The position numbers were made by a program, and so were the translations under genes. The notes under the pieces were generated by a model. That model was given only the letters and a program-made list of their open reading frames with translations, was not told where the DNA came from and made no database searches. Positions 31,547-43,700 of a stretch of 64,000 nucleotides of DNA are shown in pieces (the stretch's first letter is position 1; the number at the start of each line of letters is the position of its first letter). This DNA is from Symbiodinium natans. Its lineage: Eukaryota; Sar; Dinophyceae; Suessiales; Symbiodiniaceae. The stretch is from positions 841,277 through 905,276 of the forward strand of contig CAJNDS010002435.1 in assembly GCA_905221605.1 (NCBI GenBank), written 5' to 3'.

Positions 31547-32535
31547 TGAGCTTTAAGGGCTAGGTCCTTCTAGGTCATGTACCTTTGAGGTGGCAGGGGG
31601 AGATGCCGGGAGGGGGCAGTAGCGAGACAACTCAAGCGAAACCCCACGAGAGCAAGTCTTAGAAGCTCCGCCAATGAAAGCTCCTCTTCAACAGCTGACC
31701 CTGCCTCGCAGAACTAGTCGCTCGCAACCCGAGTCGCCAGTGTGATACCATGCGCTACGGGCCTGGGTAGTTGGTTTGGTTTCCGGTTGCCGCGCGGTCT
31801 CAGGATGGGGCCCCAAGGTCCAGTCATTCAGACCTGCCACGAAGTGCCGCGAAGTAGTCTTAATCAGTGTGAACAGCCGGCTTGTCCGAAGTGAAGCGGT
31901 CGTCAGAAGGTTTGAAAACCATTCCCGGTGTCCTTGCCCAGGGCTTTCATGGGTGACGAGGGCTGGGCGAACCGCGGCGAGAGCCCCGCAACATTGGGCT
32001 CAGTGGGCATCTCGCTGAGGCAAGGGGCTTTTTCTGTGCATTGAAGCGTTTTGAACCCCTCAAGCGGTTCTGAGGATCTAGGGATGATCAGCTCGTTTAT
32101 CCTTGAGGTTCGAGGGTTTGGGGCCCATGTGCAGTTCAGACTGCAGGATCGGGTTTTCGGACGTGTGGCCATGTGGTTCACCTTGAAAGCCAGCAGTTTA
32201 CAGCAAGGAGACTGGCGGCACACGAAGGCATTTTGTTAAGACTCAGGGAACCACCTTCCACCTATACCCGTGTCCCGCTGGAGGAATGCTGCTGAGGCAC
32301 TCTTACTGGCGGACTGGTATGAGCCTTGCTCTCGAAGAATGCAGCTTATCGGGTAGCGGCAGATGTAGGAAATTGGTTAGGTTCCCGAAGCTTGCAACAC
32401 ACTTGTAAGCCAGATTGTGGCTTTCAGGACCCTTCCGTGCTTCTAGATTCGGAGGCTTGGTGCTGGAGCTTTGACTATAAGTAGTCCCACCCACTTGCAA
32501 AGCGTTTCTGGGCGGATTGACAGAAAGATTTGCAG

Positions 32536-33139
32536 CGGCAGATGCTAATGATGATGGTGCACCCAGTGAGATGTTGGCCCACACCGAAACTTTGCCCGAC
32601 AGTGTCTCAAGCTGTCTCAAACGTTTCCGGACAGTCCACGTGGTTTCGTTGTGAGTCAGGATTTCTCCGGCGAGTTGGAGGTTGCTGGTGCCGCAGGCGG
32701 GCTGGTCAAGGAAGCTTGCGCGTTTTCGTGTCCTGAGGGGCGTGTCAACTTTGGATTGTTTTGTTGGATTCGGCAACACGGTCGAATTGTTACTTGTTCT
32801 ATCTGTTGTTGGCTACATGTGCTGCTTTGGGGCGGTTTTGCTGAGATCCAGTCCCGAAGAGCTTACTGCACCAGGCGACTACTACTTTCTCGAGGAGGCA
32901 GTGGCTGATGTTTTGAGACTTGCTCTCAAGGCCCTCTTAGACTCTCTCTGGCGTTGGCTCCGGGCACGACGGTGGGAATCTTAGGCCGCCGAGTTAGGCC
33001 TCAGGCAAGGGCTGTTACGACTTTGGGCTGTGCATTTGGGTTTGCCGCCAGGATTTCTCCTCCATTGGAGCTGCCCTGCCTGGCGATCCGGACTCAGAGG
33101 AGGACTTCGAGACCTGGGGAGCCGAGCAGGCGCCACCTG
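32536..33139 (+). CDS. Exon cluster of an acidic protein
   Basis: Three blocks have good borders. 32536-32622 reads ADANDDGAPSEMLAHTETLP. A block from 32660 reads DFSGELEVAGAAGGLVKEA. 33052-33139 (CCGCCAG acceptor, GT donor) reads DFSSIGAALPGDPDSEEDFE, then TWGAEQAPP. The similar DFSSIG and DFSGEL openings are notable. Phases between the first two blocks do not match, so an exon is missing or a border is wrong. The acidic, probably disordered region has no recognised domain. Confidence 0.4.
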
Positions 33140-34837
33140 GTACGGGGTGCGCGTTTTTTTGGTGAGACTAGGAATTCCGAGAGCTTCGACTCGATTGTGG
33201 GTCAGAATGAGTTTGGACTGTTTTGGGAGGGGGTCTGGGATAATCAAAGCCAGTCCGCGCCAACGGCGGCTGTGGCTGCCGCCGCTCTGGACCGGCTGAG
33301 CGCTGAGGAGCCGGGATGTCAATCCGTTATAAGTTATGACACAAGCCGATAGGGCCACCTTATTTTAAGTGATCAAAGGTCGGACCCTCTACAGCGACCC
33401 CTGCAAAAAACAAAAGAGCTTTTGATGGCCGGGCGGTTGATTAGGGCATTCGGGTCCTGGGAATAGGGCTTTGGCTCCACCCAAAGGCCAAGCAACTTGG
33501 ATTCTGTGACTTTTTTGTAAGGAGTTATGGGGTGGAGGGGGGGGGAGCGGCCTGTTAATGTGATTGTTCACTGGCACCACTGGCAGCTCTCAACCTTGTT
33601 ATCTCGATCGGCTCGTGCGCTTGCAAGTATTTCTTGACGTGGTTGGTGTTTGCCGCAGCGATCCGGCATCTCGCCAGACCCACTGTTACAATACAACAGA
33701 AACTGTACGTCCGTAGATGTATGAAATGGGTTTTTGTGGGGGCGAAAACGCGCCTCTCCCAGATCGACTCGCTCGCCGGGCGGATCAACGAGGGGTCAGT
33801 GGCTGCTCAGGCACCCACCATGCACGGGCTTTCGGGTTCTTCGCGTCCGCAACCTGGTAGGTCGAGGTGAAGTCCTGCAGGACACGCTTTCGAGGGTTTG
33901 ACCTCTTGTGATTTCCAGGGGCCACTGCCACTTCTTAGCCGCATGCCTGTCACGAGCTGATGTTCGAAGTCAAGCCCTTCTTTTTGGCCATGAGCAGACC
34001 CTGGCGCCTAAAGCTCAACCCCAAGCCCCTAACCCCCTAACCCCCTAACTCTCTGCGGGTTCAAAACCCTTCAACAAAAATTCAGGCCCTGGAACGGACT
34101 GCGGAGAACTGCCGGCGAGCTGGGAGGCTCCTGCAAGGCCATGATGCTGCCATCTGCGCTCCCATGCGTTCGGTTTGCTCTTGCGTGCTCCTTTCGGTAT
34201 CCTGGACCCGTGTTTACGGGCCTGGTTGTGGAGCTGCGTGCCCATGTGCTCGAGCGCTTGCAGAATGTTGCAGTGGGGGGGGCCTTCGCAAGCGCAGCTA
34301 GTAATTGTTAAGGGTGGCAACTTTGCCGGAGGGACAATTTTCCAGCAGGTGTCCGGATGAGCGGCGAATCTCACAAATTCTTTCTTAAAAGCCCAACCTC
34401 GAGCACAGCCGCATCCATAAATCGCAGCGGGTCGGAGTGAGCGCGCGACCGGGGGCGCACTCCCAAAACGGTGCCATCTCCTTTTCCAGAGTTACACTTG
34501 TCAGCTCTAAGTTCAATGAGCCCAATTTTATCCGGAGTGCCTTTATCAACAGCCATGAAAGCTGGCCTGGCAGCTGCCATACTTATTCTGGACGTCTCTA
34601 TCCATTTCTGAGCCAGCAACGTCTGGCACCGCCACAGCTTAAACATGTCGTGCGCTTGTCGATGGACTTTGCCTCCAGGAATGCTACGAAAGAGCCAGCT
34701 ACCACTATGGCAACTGTGGTGCCAGGGCAGCATGCTCTGCAACTGCCAGCAGATTTGAGATCAGCCGTCGGCTCTCAGACCTTACTAGGTGCATGGGCCT
34801 CTTTGTTGGCATGGGTCTGTTGGACCGGATTTCATGT
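33140..34837. other. No gene supported
   Basis: Unique DNA with a G-run near 33533-33546 and several weak open frames. No segment has both plausible borders and coding composition strong enough to call. Confidence 0.5.
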
Positions 34838-35153
34838 GTCCGGACTATATATAAAGTACCCCCGAACTATCTATAAAACTGGCCGAACTGTTATACATCG
34901 TCCGGAATCGTTCGGAACCGTTCTGGACTGTTTGTAACCTTGCCGCGAGACACCATCGCTCAAGTCAAAGTCGCAATAATAGCCCCACAGTGGTTATAAT
35001 TCGCTCGGAACCGTTCCGAATGATTTATAAACGTCGGGTTCATATATAGTCCAGAACGGTTCCGAGCGGTTCCAGACTGTCTGGAGCGATTTCAAATCAT
35101 CTGCTCGAAAATTTATATACAGTTCTGAGATTTTTTAATATATAGTTCAGGAC
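34838..35153. mobile_element. MITE-like foldback element, 316 bp
   Basis: The ends are inverted: GTCCGGACTATATATAAA on the left against the complement of TTTAATATATAGTTCAGGAC on the right. The directly repeated pentamer CATGT flanks both sides (34833-34837 and 35154-35158), as a target-site duplication would. The arms are imperfectly complementary over about 100 bp. Their best inner stretch is 34900-34929 against 35048-35077, about 27 of 30 positions paired, and the core CGGAACCGTTC recurs three times. It has no coding capacity, so it is presumably non-autonomous. Confidence 0.65.
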
Positions 35154-35590
35154 CATGTGTGTGGCCCAGCACTTAAGAGGCCTACGCACCTACCTGCATA
35201 ATGTGGGCAGATGGTGGGGTATAGCCTGCTTCGCCGACAACGACGACGGGCAGTGCCATTCCTCAGCACGATTCCTCAGCAGATGTCGGGCTAGAGGGGG
35301 TCTGGCTTTGCGCTTTTTGTGCAAAGCTGGTGAGCGCTTATACCCGTTGGTCTATGATGCAACTTAACAAGGGGGAGTCACCGTGAACATGGACATGGCC
35401 ATGCCTGACTTGACTATTATGCCTGCTCGAAACACTCAACCCTGAACCATTCCAACCCATCCAAGCCCCTGAGCCCTTCATTCTGTGTTCAGGGCAGCCT
35501 GCCGATGAGTCCGACGAGGCTGATTCTTTGCACGGTGTCGCCGCTTGTATTCCACAGTACTGCGGAGAATTGCCGCCCTGACCTGAGCAG

Positions 35591-35729
35591 GCCTACCGCA
35601 GCCGCAAAAGAACCTCCAAACCTCAAGGCCTTTGACATAGTCCTTCCACGATGCATGCAGCTCGCGTTGCAGGACGACGGCGCGGACTCCACGCCTCTGC
35701 CCTCCAATGTGCGCGCGGCCCTCGAGGAG
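35591..35729 (+). CDS. Possible exon
   Basis: A 139-bp block after TGAGCAG with a GT donor reads PPNLKAFDIVLPRCMQLALQ, then DDGADSTPLPSNVRAALEE. The helical, acidic composition with strong codon bias favours coding. Family unknown. 35154-35590 and 35730-36889 contain no other supported gene. Confidence 0.5.
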
Positions 35730-36889
35730 GTGCCTCTATCCTGCTCGTGTGCGGTTTCACGCGATTCACGCAGGGGGAATTCAGTCCATGAAACGATCCA
35801 AGTTTCCGTATGTTGCCAGAATCCAGTTGCTAACACGGCATGCAACCACATGCCGTTCAGAATGAAGCTTATGGTTGTCTAATCCACTAGCACATATGAG
35901 ATCCCACTTAGACTTCGGTGATATCCTAGGATGATGACATAGCGGCGCGCTATGTGGTTAGTTGACAACCTTCGTTTTTGCCAGCAGATCCCATTCGCCT
36001 TGTGCAGGCAGACACTGTGCATGTTAAGGTTTTCGAGGGCAGTGCTTCTGAGAACCGACGCGCAACCCTACCCAAACCTATATCCTTCAATCCTTCGCCC
36101 TCTCGTGCGTTTCTCTGCAGAAGCGTAGCGACATAAGTCCGCGCTTTGGCTTCATTACATTTCATGCTTTTCTGTTGCGATCAAGCTGGGTATCCGTTTT
36201 GTCTTCTCTATAAGGCGGGGCCCGAGTGAACACCAATTATCGGCCACCTTCAGGCAAAGACATGTAGACAAAACCCCATATGACATTGTTTACGCTCGCG
36301 GCAGGCTGTAAGTTGGGCACATCAGCTTTTCTTTCCCGCTCTTACAGGCGGCAAATGATGCGGAGCGGCGAAGCACTCTTCGTCGGCTTCTGAAAGAGTC
36401 TCCTGCCCAGCACTTGATGTCTTCTGTCTGGGAAGCTAGTAGCGGCAGGAGTATAAAGTTCGCTTTTTCTTCGTAACCGGTCTTAACCGAGAAAAGGTAC
36501 CATCCGGACCAGAACCCTGGCGAAGAGGACGTATCGGGAAGGCTTTAGACAAATTAACTTTAGCCCTGCACTCAGCATTTGCTCTTCCAAGCAGAGCTGG
36601 CTCTTGAAGTGCTCGGGTCATGGGCCAGTTGTGGAGTTGCCAAAAGAAGGTCTGCAGTATGTTCAGGAATGGAAACAAAGCATGGGTCAGGACGCCGTGC
36701 TGCCCGTCTTCATGAAGCTTCAAGAACTCCGCGATCAATCTGGCGACTGATCTACTGCGGTTTGGCTGACAACCCCAGGGCGGCGCCAGTCTCTCTCACC
36801 ACTGGCTTGACAGTTGACATGTGGCTGCACTCCCCGAAGGGTTTAGGCCTCCTGTGATGTTTCTCCCTCCTCCTCCTCCTCCTCCTCAG

Positions 36890-36968
36890 GACGCGTCCCA
36901 GTACGGAGTGCATCGGACCAGTAGTGAGCGAGACGTGGCCGTGGCGACGTTGATGGCATGGGAAGGCA
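36890..36968 (+). CDS. Possible exon
   Basis: Preceded by a strong CTCCTCCTCCTCAG pyrimidine-tract acceptor, it reads DASQYGVHRTSSERDVAVAT, then LMAWEG, to a GC donor. No homolog is recognised. Confidence 0.45.
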
Positions 36969-37316
36969 GCGCGAGGAAGGCTTGCGGCAGCTGCTCGGGT
37001 CGGCTGTCGGCTGGGAACTGCAGAGGATCGAAGACACATGCGGACCAGCGGATGGCTTGATCCTAATTTGGATCAGTGGTTATTTTGTTTCACAAGCAGG
37101 TTGAGCTGAGCCATATCGCAGGGAAGGCTTGGACTCAAGCGTCTCACACTTCAAATATCTTCAGTTGATTTCCCGTCGACCTGTGTGAGGAAATGTCCCT
37201 GTCTCATTGACCATCGCAAATAACAAGTTAGTCTGCGTGGCCCCGCCAGGGAGCATGTCCTCGTTGCTGGCACTTGTCCCCTGAGTGTTCACATGCGAAG
37301 CGGTGCCTTTCACAAG

Positions 37317-37428
37317 CATGGCCAAGTGGCTTCTTGACATGTACTGCCAGTTCTTCAAGTATCTGGACACAGACAATGTGGGCTCGCTGGATTTTCACGT
37401 GCCTCTTCTCGCAAAGATGTTTCAGGAG
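37317..37428 (+). CDS. EF-hand-like exon
   Basis: A 112-bp block after TTCACAAG with a GT donor reads MAKWLLDMYCQFFKYLDTDN, then VGSLDFHVPLLAKMFQE. DTDNVGSLDFHV fits EF-hand loop positions 1-12, with acidic residues at 1, 3 and 9 but V at 12, so affinity would be weak. It resembles the FKYLD segment of the 50300 exon. The likely family is a dinoflagellate EF-hand repeat protein. 37429-38694 has only a T-run/G-run at 38197-38222 and no bounded gene. Confidence 0.55.
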
Positions 37429-38694
37429 GTTTCGTTTTCAGTTTCTTCATCCCCATTCGGCTCGGTCGCGATTGGTGGGTTTACGGTTGGCTTACGTACG
37501 AGTGGGACTTGTCGGCGGCAGCATGTCTCAGTTTCTGACTTGGGAGCTCGTTACATACTAAGTTGTTCATGCATCATCTTCCCTGGGGGAGTGTATCCGC
37601 AGCAGCCAGACTACACCACGATCACGATCACGATCAAAACATGGCATCGTCCCATCATCCCAAGTGGATGGTCTCAAGGCCGCATGAGCATCATCAGCCG
37701 CATCAAAATGAATCAGTTGCATCATGTCAAACCTTTGCGGCGAGATGCTCGAATCATTGCAATCTAGCTTCGACCATTTGCCTGATGCAGGATGTCTCGC
37801 AGATTATCGGCAGCAACCTCGGCATCAGCAGGGACAAGAAAGGGAGTTGTTGCTGTTTTGATCGAGAGCTGGTCCGTTGTTCTGTTCAGCGGCTGTGTGG
37901 GTGCACTTTCACAGCCGGATGCGTTGACACAGTTTTGATGCATCGCCCGCACTACTGTTACTGTTGCTTGACATGAACAGATGCAAGCCCTTCGTCGCAA
38001 GTCATGCCACAAGTCATGTTGCTGGCAACTGCGTCGCCGATTCGGAGGCCAGTTCATCAAGCCAGGATATAGGCGCAAGAGGGGTTTGGGTAGCTTACAG
38101 CAAGGTGTGGAGACGGCATCTCGTCTGTGCGTCTTTGCAGGGGTTTGCTTGGAGTGGTGGATGCTTTTGGGGCTTGAAGTTTGAAGGGTTGGGAAGTTTT
38201 TTTTTTTTTTGGGGGGGGGGGGACTTTTGCGGGACATTGCGGGACCTCGAAGAGTCTCATCGTGCAGAGGCTGGACTTGGCCTGTTGGTGTCCATTCCGC
38301 TTTGCACGCCAACCCGCCGATGATGAAGCCTTCAAGGGCCTTCCTCATGCCAATGCAGAAATTTCGATAATTCGAATTTCTAGCTCTACCCATCCCTTTG
38401 AGTGCCAGTTACCTGCAACAAGATACTGGCAGAACTCGGACCACGCCGTTTACCAGGGCCGCACGTGAAGCTGCCAACCGTCCGCCTGCTGGGCCACCTC
38501 CTGGGCCACCACCAAGGGGCCACTCTGCCAAGACCTCAGTTCGGGCAGTCGTCAGGGTGTTGCAAAACACCTGTGGAAGCTTACGCCTGCATGCCTGCAA
38601 AGATTGAACTTGGTTCTAGGCCCGATTCTAGGCCTAGGCCTTGACGGGACTCCCTGGCGTAACGTGGTGTCGTCTAGGCATGAACTACGTGAAG

Positions 38695-38801
38695 CCCCTA
38701 TGGAGTTGGCACTCGAGTGCCTCGAACCTGCAGCTGTGTCTCACACTGTCACAGGCCCCCCGGCCACAAGTCCGAGCACCAGCAGAAAGCGGCGCCTGTG
38801 A
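38695..38801 (+). CDS. Possible terminal exon with basic C-terminus
   Basis: After CTACGTGAAG the frame reads PMELALECLEPAAVSHTVTG, then PPATSPSTSRKRRL, and stops at TGA (38799-38801). The SRKRRL tail looks like a nuclear-targeting or low-complexity end. The gene upstream is not identified. Confidence 0.45.
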
Positions 38802-39276
38802 AGCGCAGGAGGTGGGACTTGCCGTTGTGTAGGCTCTGCAGCAGAGGGCATTGAAGTATCGTGTTCTGTCATGTTCATGCATATGCGTTCGGCTAGCAGT
38901 GGCAGTGATGCCGGGGTATTCGTGCCTTTAACTTTGCAGTAGGTCCGCAAGGTTTGCCCGAAGTTTACTCGCATTGATGGTCCGTGTGTTCTCTCTAGCT
39001 AGCATCAAGCTGATACAGGCGGCTTGCCACTGGAGATTTAGTGTTTGGAGTAGGCTTCATGGAGGTCCCAGGGCTGTAGGGTTTGGAGTATCTTCTCTGC
39101 ATGGCTTCCAGAGAGCCCTTTGTGCTCAAGTGCCGGTAGATCCCATGGCATAGTGAGAGGCTGCACGTGAACACATGCCCTTTGGCGGATTTGGCGGGAT
39201 CAAACAGACAGCCCATAGAGAGGTAACCTGAGATGTGCCGGGGGCCCATTCGGGGCCCAGCAGAAGCCAGCGCTCA

Positions 39277-39312
<36 letters not shown>

Positions 39313-40797
39313 ACCTTTTGACTCGGCTCCTGTGGCCCTGAATATCCCAGTGCCATGTGGGGCTGAGCTGCAGTGCCATGTGGAGGCTTGGCATCTGAAA
39401 GGCTTAAAAAGGCCCATTCCAGTACTCTGGCCGTCTCAATCTTTGATGCATTCGGGATGTCGGGTTTCTTGGGGTTGGGGGTGGAATGGGTGGAAGAGTG
39501 GTGGAAGGGTTGAAGGGTTGTTTGGTGGCTTCTCTTTCGTCCGTTCTGGCCCCCTATATGTCATATAGTGAAAGCCAAAACCTTAACAGAACAAGCTCGC
39601 CAAGGGCACCGGCAGCTGGAAGTCGAAACATTGATTTCGCTACATCAGCCCTGCCCCGCCCACAGGAGTCGGAGGCAAGCCGACGAGGTAGACGAGCAGG
39701 TCTCGGGACACTGATACCAGTGGAGGGTCAATTGGGTTGAGCTACGGTCAATGATGCATGATGAGGTGTTAATTATGCAGATTGTTGCAGATTGTCGCCT
39801 GCACTGAAGCACCATGTGTCTGCAGAATAAGTACCTCCCAGCAGGTCCAGCAGGTCGTCTCGGCCCGCAAGTCCAAGCGCAACGCGGCCGCAATCTCTCT
39901 TTGTCATGCTGCGGGAATTCAAGGGCTAAGGGGGGGGGGGGGCTCTACAGCAGCCGCAGCAACGGACTTGGTGTAGACGTGTTATCCTCAGCAAATTTCG
40001 CGTATCAAGTTTGCACTTTGGTGTTCACCTCCCAGGCAGGTAGCCGTTTAAGCAAGAGAGACAGAAGATTGGAACAGAGATTTCTTTGAGAACGTCTCAG
40101 GAAGCTGCGTGCCCTTCTCGGGAACGTACGAGTCCATCGTGAAGCTTGGCTCTGGTCGGACTCGATACTTTAGGAGGTTTCCGAGGTTACCTCTCACGTC
40201 AGGCCGCAACATGGGACAAATGCCCACAAGACCCCGAAACCGATGGCCACACCTGCGGTACCCTCCTGGACCTTGAGTAGGTGCTTGCAAGCTCTCTCTT
40301 GCCCCTTCGCTGTCCCGAAGATCCTTGGGCGAGAAACGCATGAAGACAGGGCCAGTGACCTTCGTCCTCACCTGCCCGACAGTCTCTCAGTGAATCCTGC
40401 AGCCCGACACATCACCAGTGCAAGCCCAAATGGGGCGCCCAGGGAAGCCATCATCCGGCCGCCGAGGGCTCCATACGAAGCCTCGAATTTGGGCCTCCAG
40501 ACTTTTAGAGCTTGACTTCTTTTGAGAACAGCTTTGCAAGGTTTGGGGATGTTTGGGTTAAAGCCTTGAAAGCCTTTAATTGCAGCTGCAGGGATGGCCT
40601 TTGGACGTAGTCACTCTGTAGCAGCCGTCACCCTGTCAGGCAAACCCGCAGTCTTAGCGGCAAAGTGATCAAGTAGTGTTGCGAAGATCCTGCTGTCGAT
40701 GCTGCCAGAAGAGCTTGAGTAAAGAGTTATAACTGAACTATGTCAAGGCACAAGTCAATAGTTCATGGGCCCAATCGCAAGGGTGCTCTTCTCACAG
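38802..40797. other. No gene supported; TA microsatellite
   Basis: Contains (TA)n at 39278-39310 and a G-run at 39930-39942. A + frame near 39837-39915 (VQQVVSARKSKRNAAA) is weakly protein-like but unbounded. Around 40050-40370 both strands are open with plausible composition and I cannot choose between them. Confidence 0.4.
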
Positions 40798-43700
40798 GTC
40801 CTTCAAAGTTTCTCCTCTACGGCCACGTCTTCAAACGCTTCGACCTCCAGATCACAAACCCGCAAGGCTTGAGAATTGGCTGTGGGTTGCTAACTTCAAC
40901 TGGTTGCGGTTCTGACGCGCGCCTTATTCCGGGTTCGAATTTGGTAGCTTCCAGGGCTACATATTCTGACGGAGCTCCGGAGTTGTGCACACGGCAGCAT
41001 GCAGAATGTCTCTCTTCTATAGATGGATTATTGCCACACTCCTGCAATTGGGCATGGCTATTCATAGTCAGTTTTCAGGGTTTCGCATGCGTTGTGCTGT
41101 GTCATGTGCCGGACTACGTCCTCCACGCTATCATTTCAGCTGCCATCCTTGCTGAGACTTGCAAAAAAATCAATTAAGATGTCCGAATGCACAAGTATAA
41201 GCACACACGCCTGCAGGATTGACATTGGAGTGCAGCTGGTGGCGTCCGAGCAACCGCGCAGCTTGAGCTGCATAATTGAAACAGCCGTCGAGATCCATTT
41301 CACAACCTCGAAAACTCTCGCAACAAGAAAAGCCGTCTCTCAAAGAATATCTCGCCCCATGCCAAAGCACCAGAACCCTTGAGCCTAAGGAGCTCATATC
41401 GGAGAGCCCGCTTCCCTGCGTCGCTACCTGCCTGCAACAGCATGCGGGATGTTGCCAGCTTGTCTAGATGATCTGTCGGCTCTTTAGGGATACAAAAACC
41501 CGCGTCCCTGAGCCGGGGACTTCCAAGAACCGTGGCAAATACTTCGGGTGAAAGACATGTCTTTCGAGAGATTAGATGAGTATTAGATTCACAGAGATGC
41601 CGGATTCGGAATTCTGGGCTTCAGCAGCGGCGGCGGCAGCAGACTTTCCCTGTCTTGAGTGTGCCGACAGGGTTCACTGTGATCGGTGGCTCTTCGAGCA
41701 TGCCCTGTGCGGCCCCTGAGGGTCCTCAGATCACTCACCCACACGTATGGTTCATAATCTCTGCTTTGAGGTTCCCTGACCAGCAGTATAGCCAGTTCAT
41801 GCAAACCTGTGTCGTGCCGTCTGGACGTGAATCTAAGGTTTGCCTTCATGGCAACTCCTCCTGTCGACTGGAAGCTTTGCAACATGTGCGGATGGCGCAG
41901 GGCTCAGCACATTTTGCCATCATGGTGTACGGTTCAGGGATTCGGGTGGGTCGGCCCGCAAGTGCCCTGTACAGGTATTTACATGTCGAGCATTGTCTAG
42001 CGCAGAGTCACATGCAGACTCGTCCCTGAGCTGTGACGGATTGCATCCCGCATGCTGATGAAATTGCTTGCACAAGTTTGCAAGCACATGCACTTTAGTG
42101 CCCACCGCAATGGGAACTGAATGTGCGCGAGGGTTTTTGAATGTTTGTGCTTCATGCGGAGACATTTCGGCAAGCCTATGAGGTCCTCACACGCGGTATC
42201 AGCCTCTTTGCGTTCGACTTCGCGGGCTGCGGGCTCTCCGAAGGCGCTGAAACCTCGTTGTTTCGGGCAACCGCGTAGTTTCTATACTAGCTTCCCATGC
42301 GGTGACCTTGCTGGCCACGCGAGCCACTCAAGCTACGCCAAATGCGTCGCCAGGTGACTACATCACCCTGGGCTATCACGAGCGGGACTTGTGAGAACAA
42401 TGCCTTGTTTGTGTACCCTGAGTTGTAGCCCCGCACCTCCGGCACATGTTCAAGCTTCAAGCGCCCTACAGTGACCCCTTCCAGCTCTTCGGGTTGGAGA
42501 GTTCAGGGCAGGCATGTCCGAACCATCGTAAAGCAACAGACCACACCCCTGAAATACCCGATAAGCCTCAAGAACATCCTCGACACTCTACACGCCTCAG
42601 CTTGCGCTGGCCTGAACTTGTGACTCACTCCTCTCAGCACCGGTCTTGTCACTACATTCAGGGATTGGGCACACTGCACACCTTAACCATGCCTTGGAGG
42701 AAGATGTCAGCACTGTCATCTCCTATCTTCGCGACAGTGGCGAGGCTCTGACATCGACTAACTTCCACTCTCCTAGGCCCCGAATCCTGACATTGGAGCA
42801 CACTCCTGTATACAGATTGTACCTCGTACAGCTCACGAGAGCAGCCCAGCCCAAGGCATGGAATACCGCCCGTTATCTCATGTTATCTCCGTTCCATACC
42901 TTTTGCAAGCCTGAAGGTGTCCACAATTGCTCTGTGGGGTCGCTCCATGGGTGCGGCAACGGCCCTGCTGCCACATGACATGCAAGCTGCAGAGAGGCTT
43001 TCTCCGTCAAGTGTTCTCAGCGACGGGAAAAGGGTCGTGATGTTGATGCATTTTGATCCTGCCTTTTTCTGTCGTTACCATCCCCGAATCCCCGGCGAAG
43101 AGTATAGTGAAGCATCTACGTGTCGCAAGCCAAGCGAAGCCTTCGTACAGCTACTGCGCATTTAGTTTGGAGCGCGCTCACAATCCTAAATCCTCCAACG
43201 CCCTGATATCCTGTCCGAGACCCCAGCCAGCGATAGCTTGGAGTTCGAGCTGCAAGCCTAGAACCCTTAAGAAGAAACTCAGGGGTTTTGGGTAAAACAT
43301 GGCAAAAACTTCTGAGCTGTTGCCTCGTGAGCCCCTAAGGCATGGGCACCGTGACCCCAGCATTGCGGGGCTGGTACTGGACTCGCCTTTCGCGAGCTTG
43401 GAGATGGTCGTCAGGGAGCTTATTGCCTCTGCGAAGCGATGGAACATGAAAGTCAACCAGGTTTTGGGAGTTGGGGTTGGGGGCCAGAGATGTCTTGGGA
43501 GGCACTCAGTAGCCCTTTCTGCAGATATTGCTTGGACAGCAGGGGGGAAGAGACGAGGAAAATTTGCACAGCATGCAGTGCTGCAACCTATGAAGCCTGC
43601 AGAACATCTGGCACTTCAAAAGTTGCAGGATTGCTGGATTCGTGCTGCTGGTTGCAGTAACAGTTTGACAGTGCATCATAGAGAGAGCCCTCCTCTGGAC

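Noticed and set aside
32303-32779. 158-residue minus-strand frame
   Set aside because: Overlaps + acidic exon blocks with better borders; no recognisable domain on the minus strand.
40048-40371. 107-residue minus-strand frame
   Set aside because: The opposite + frame is also open with similar composition. No homology breaks the tie.
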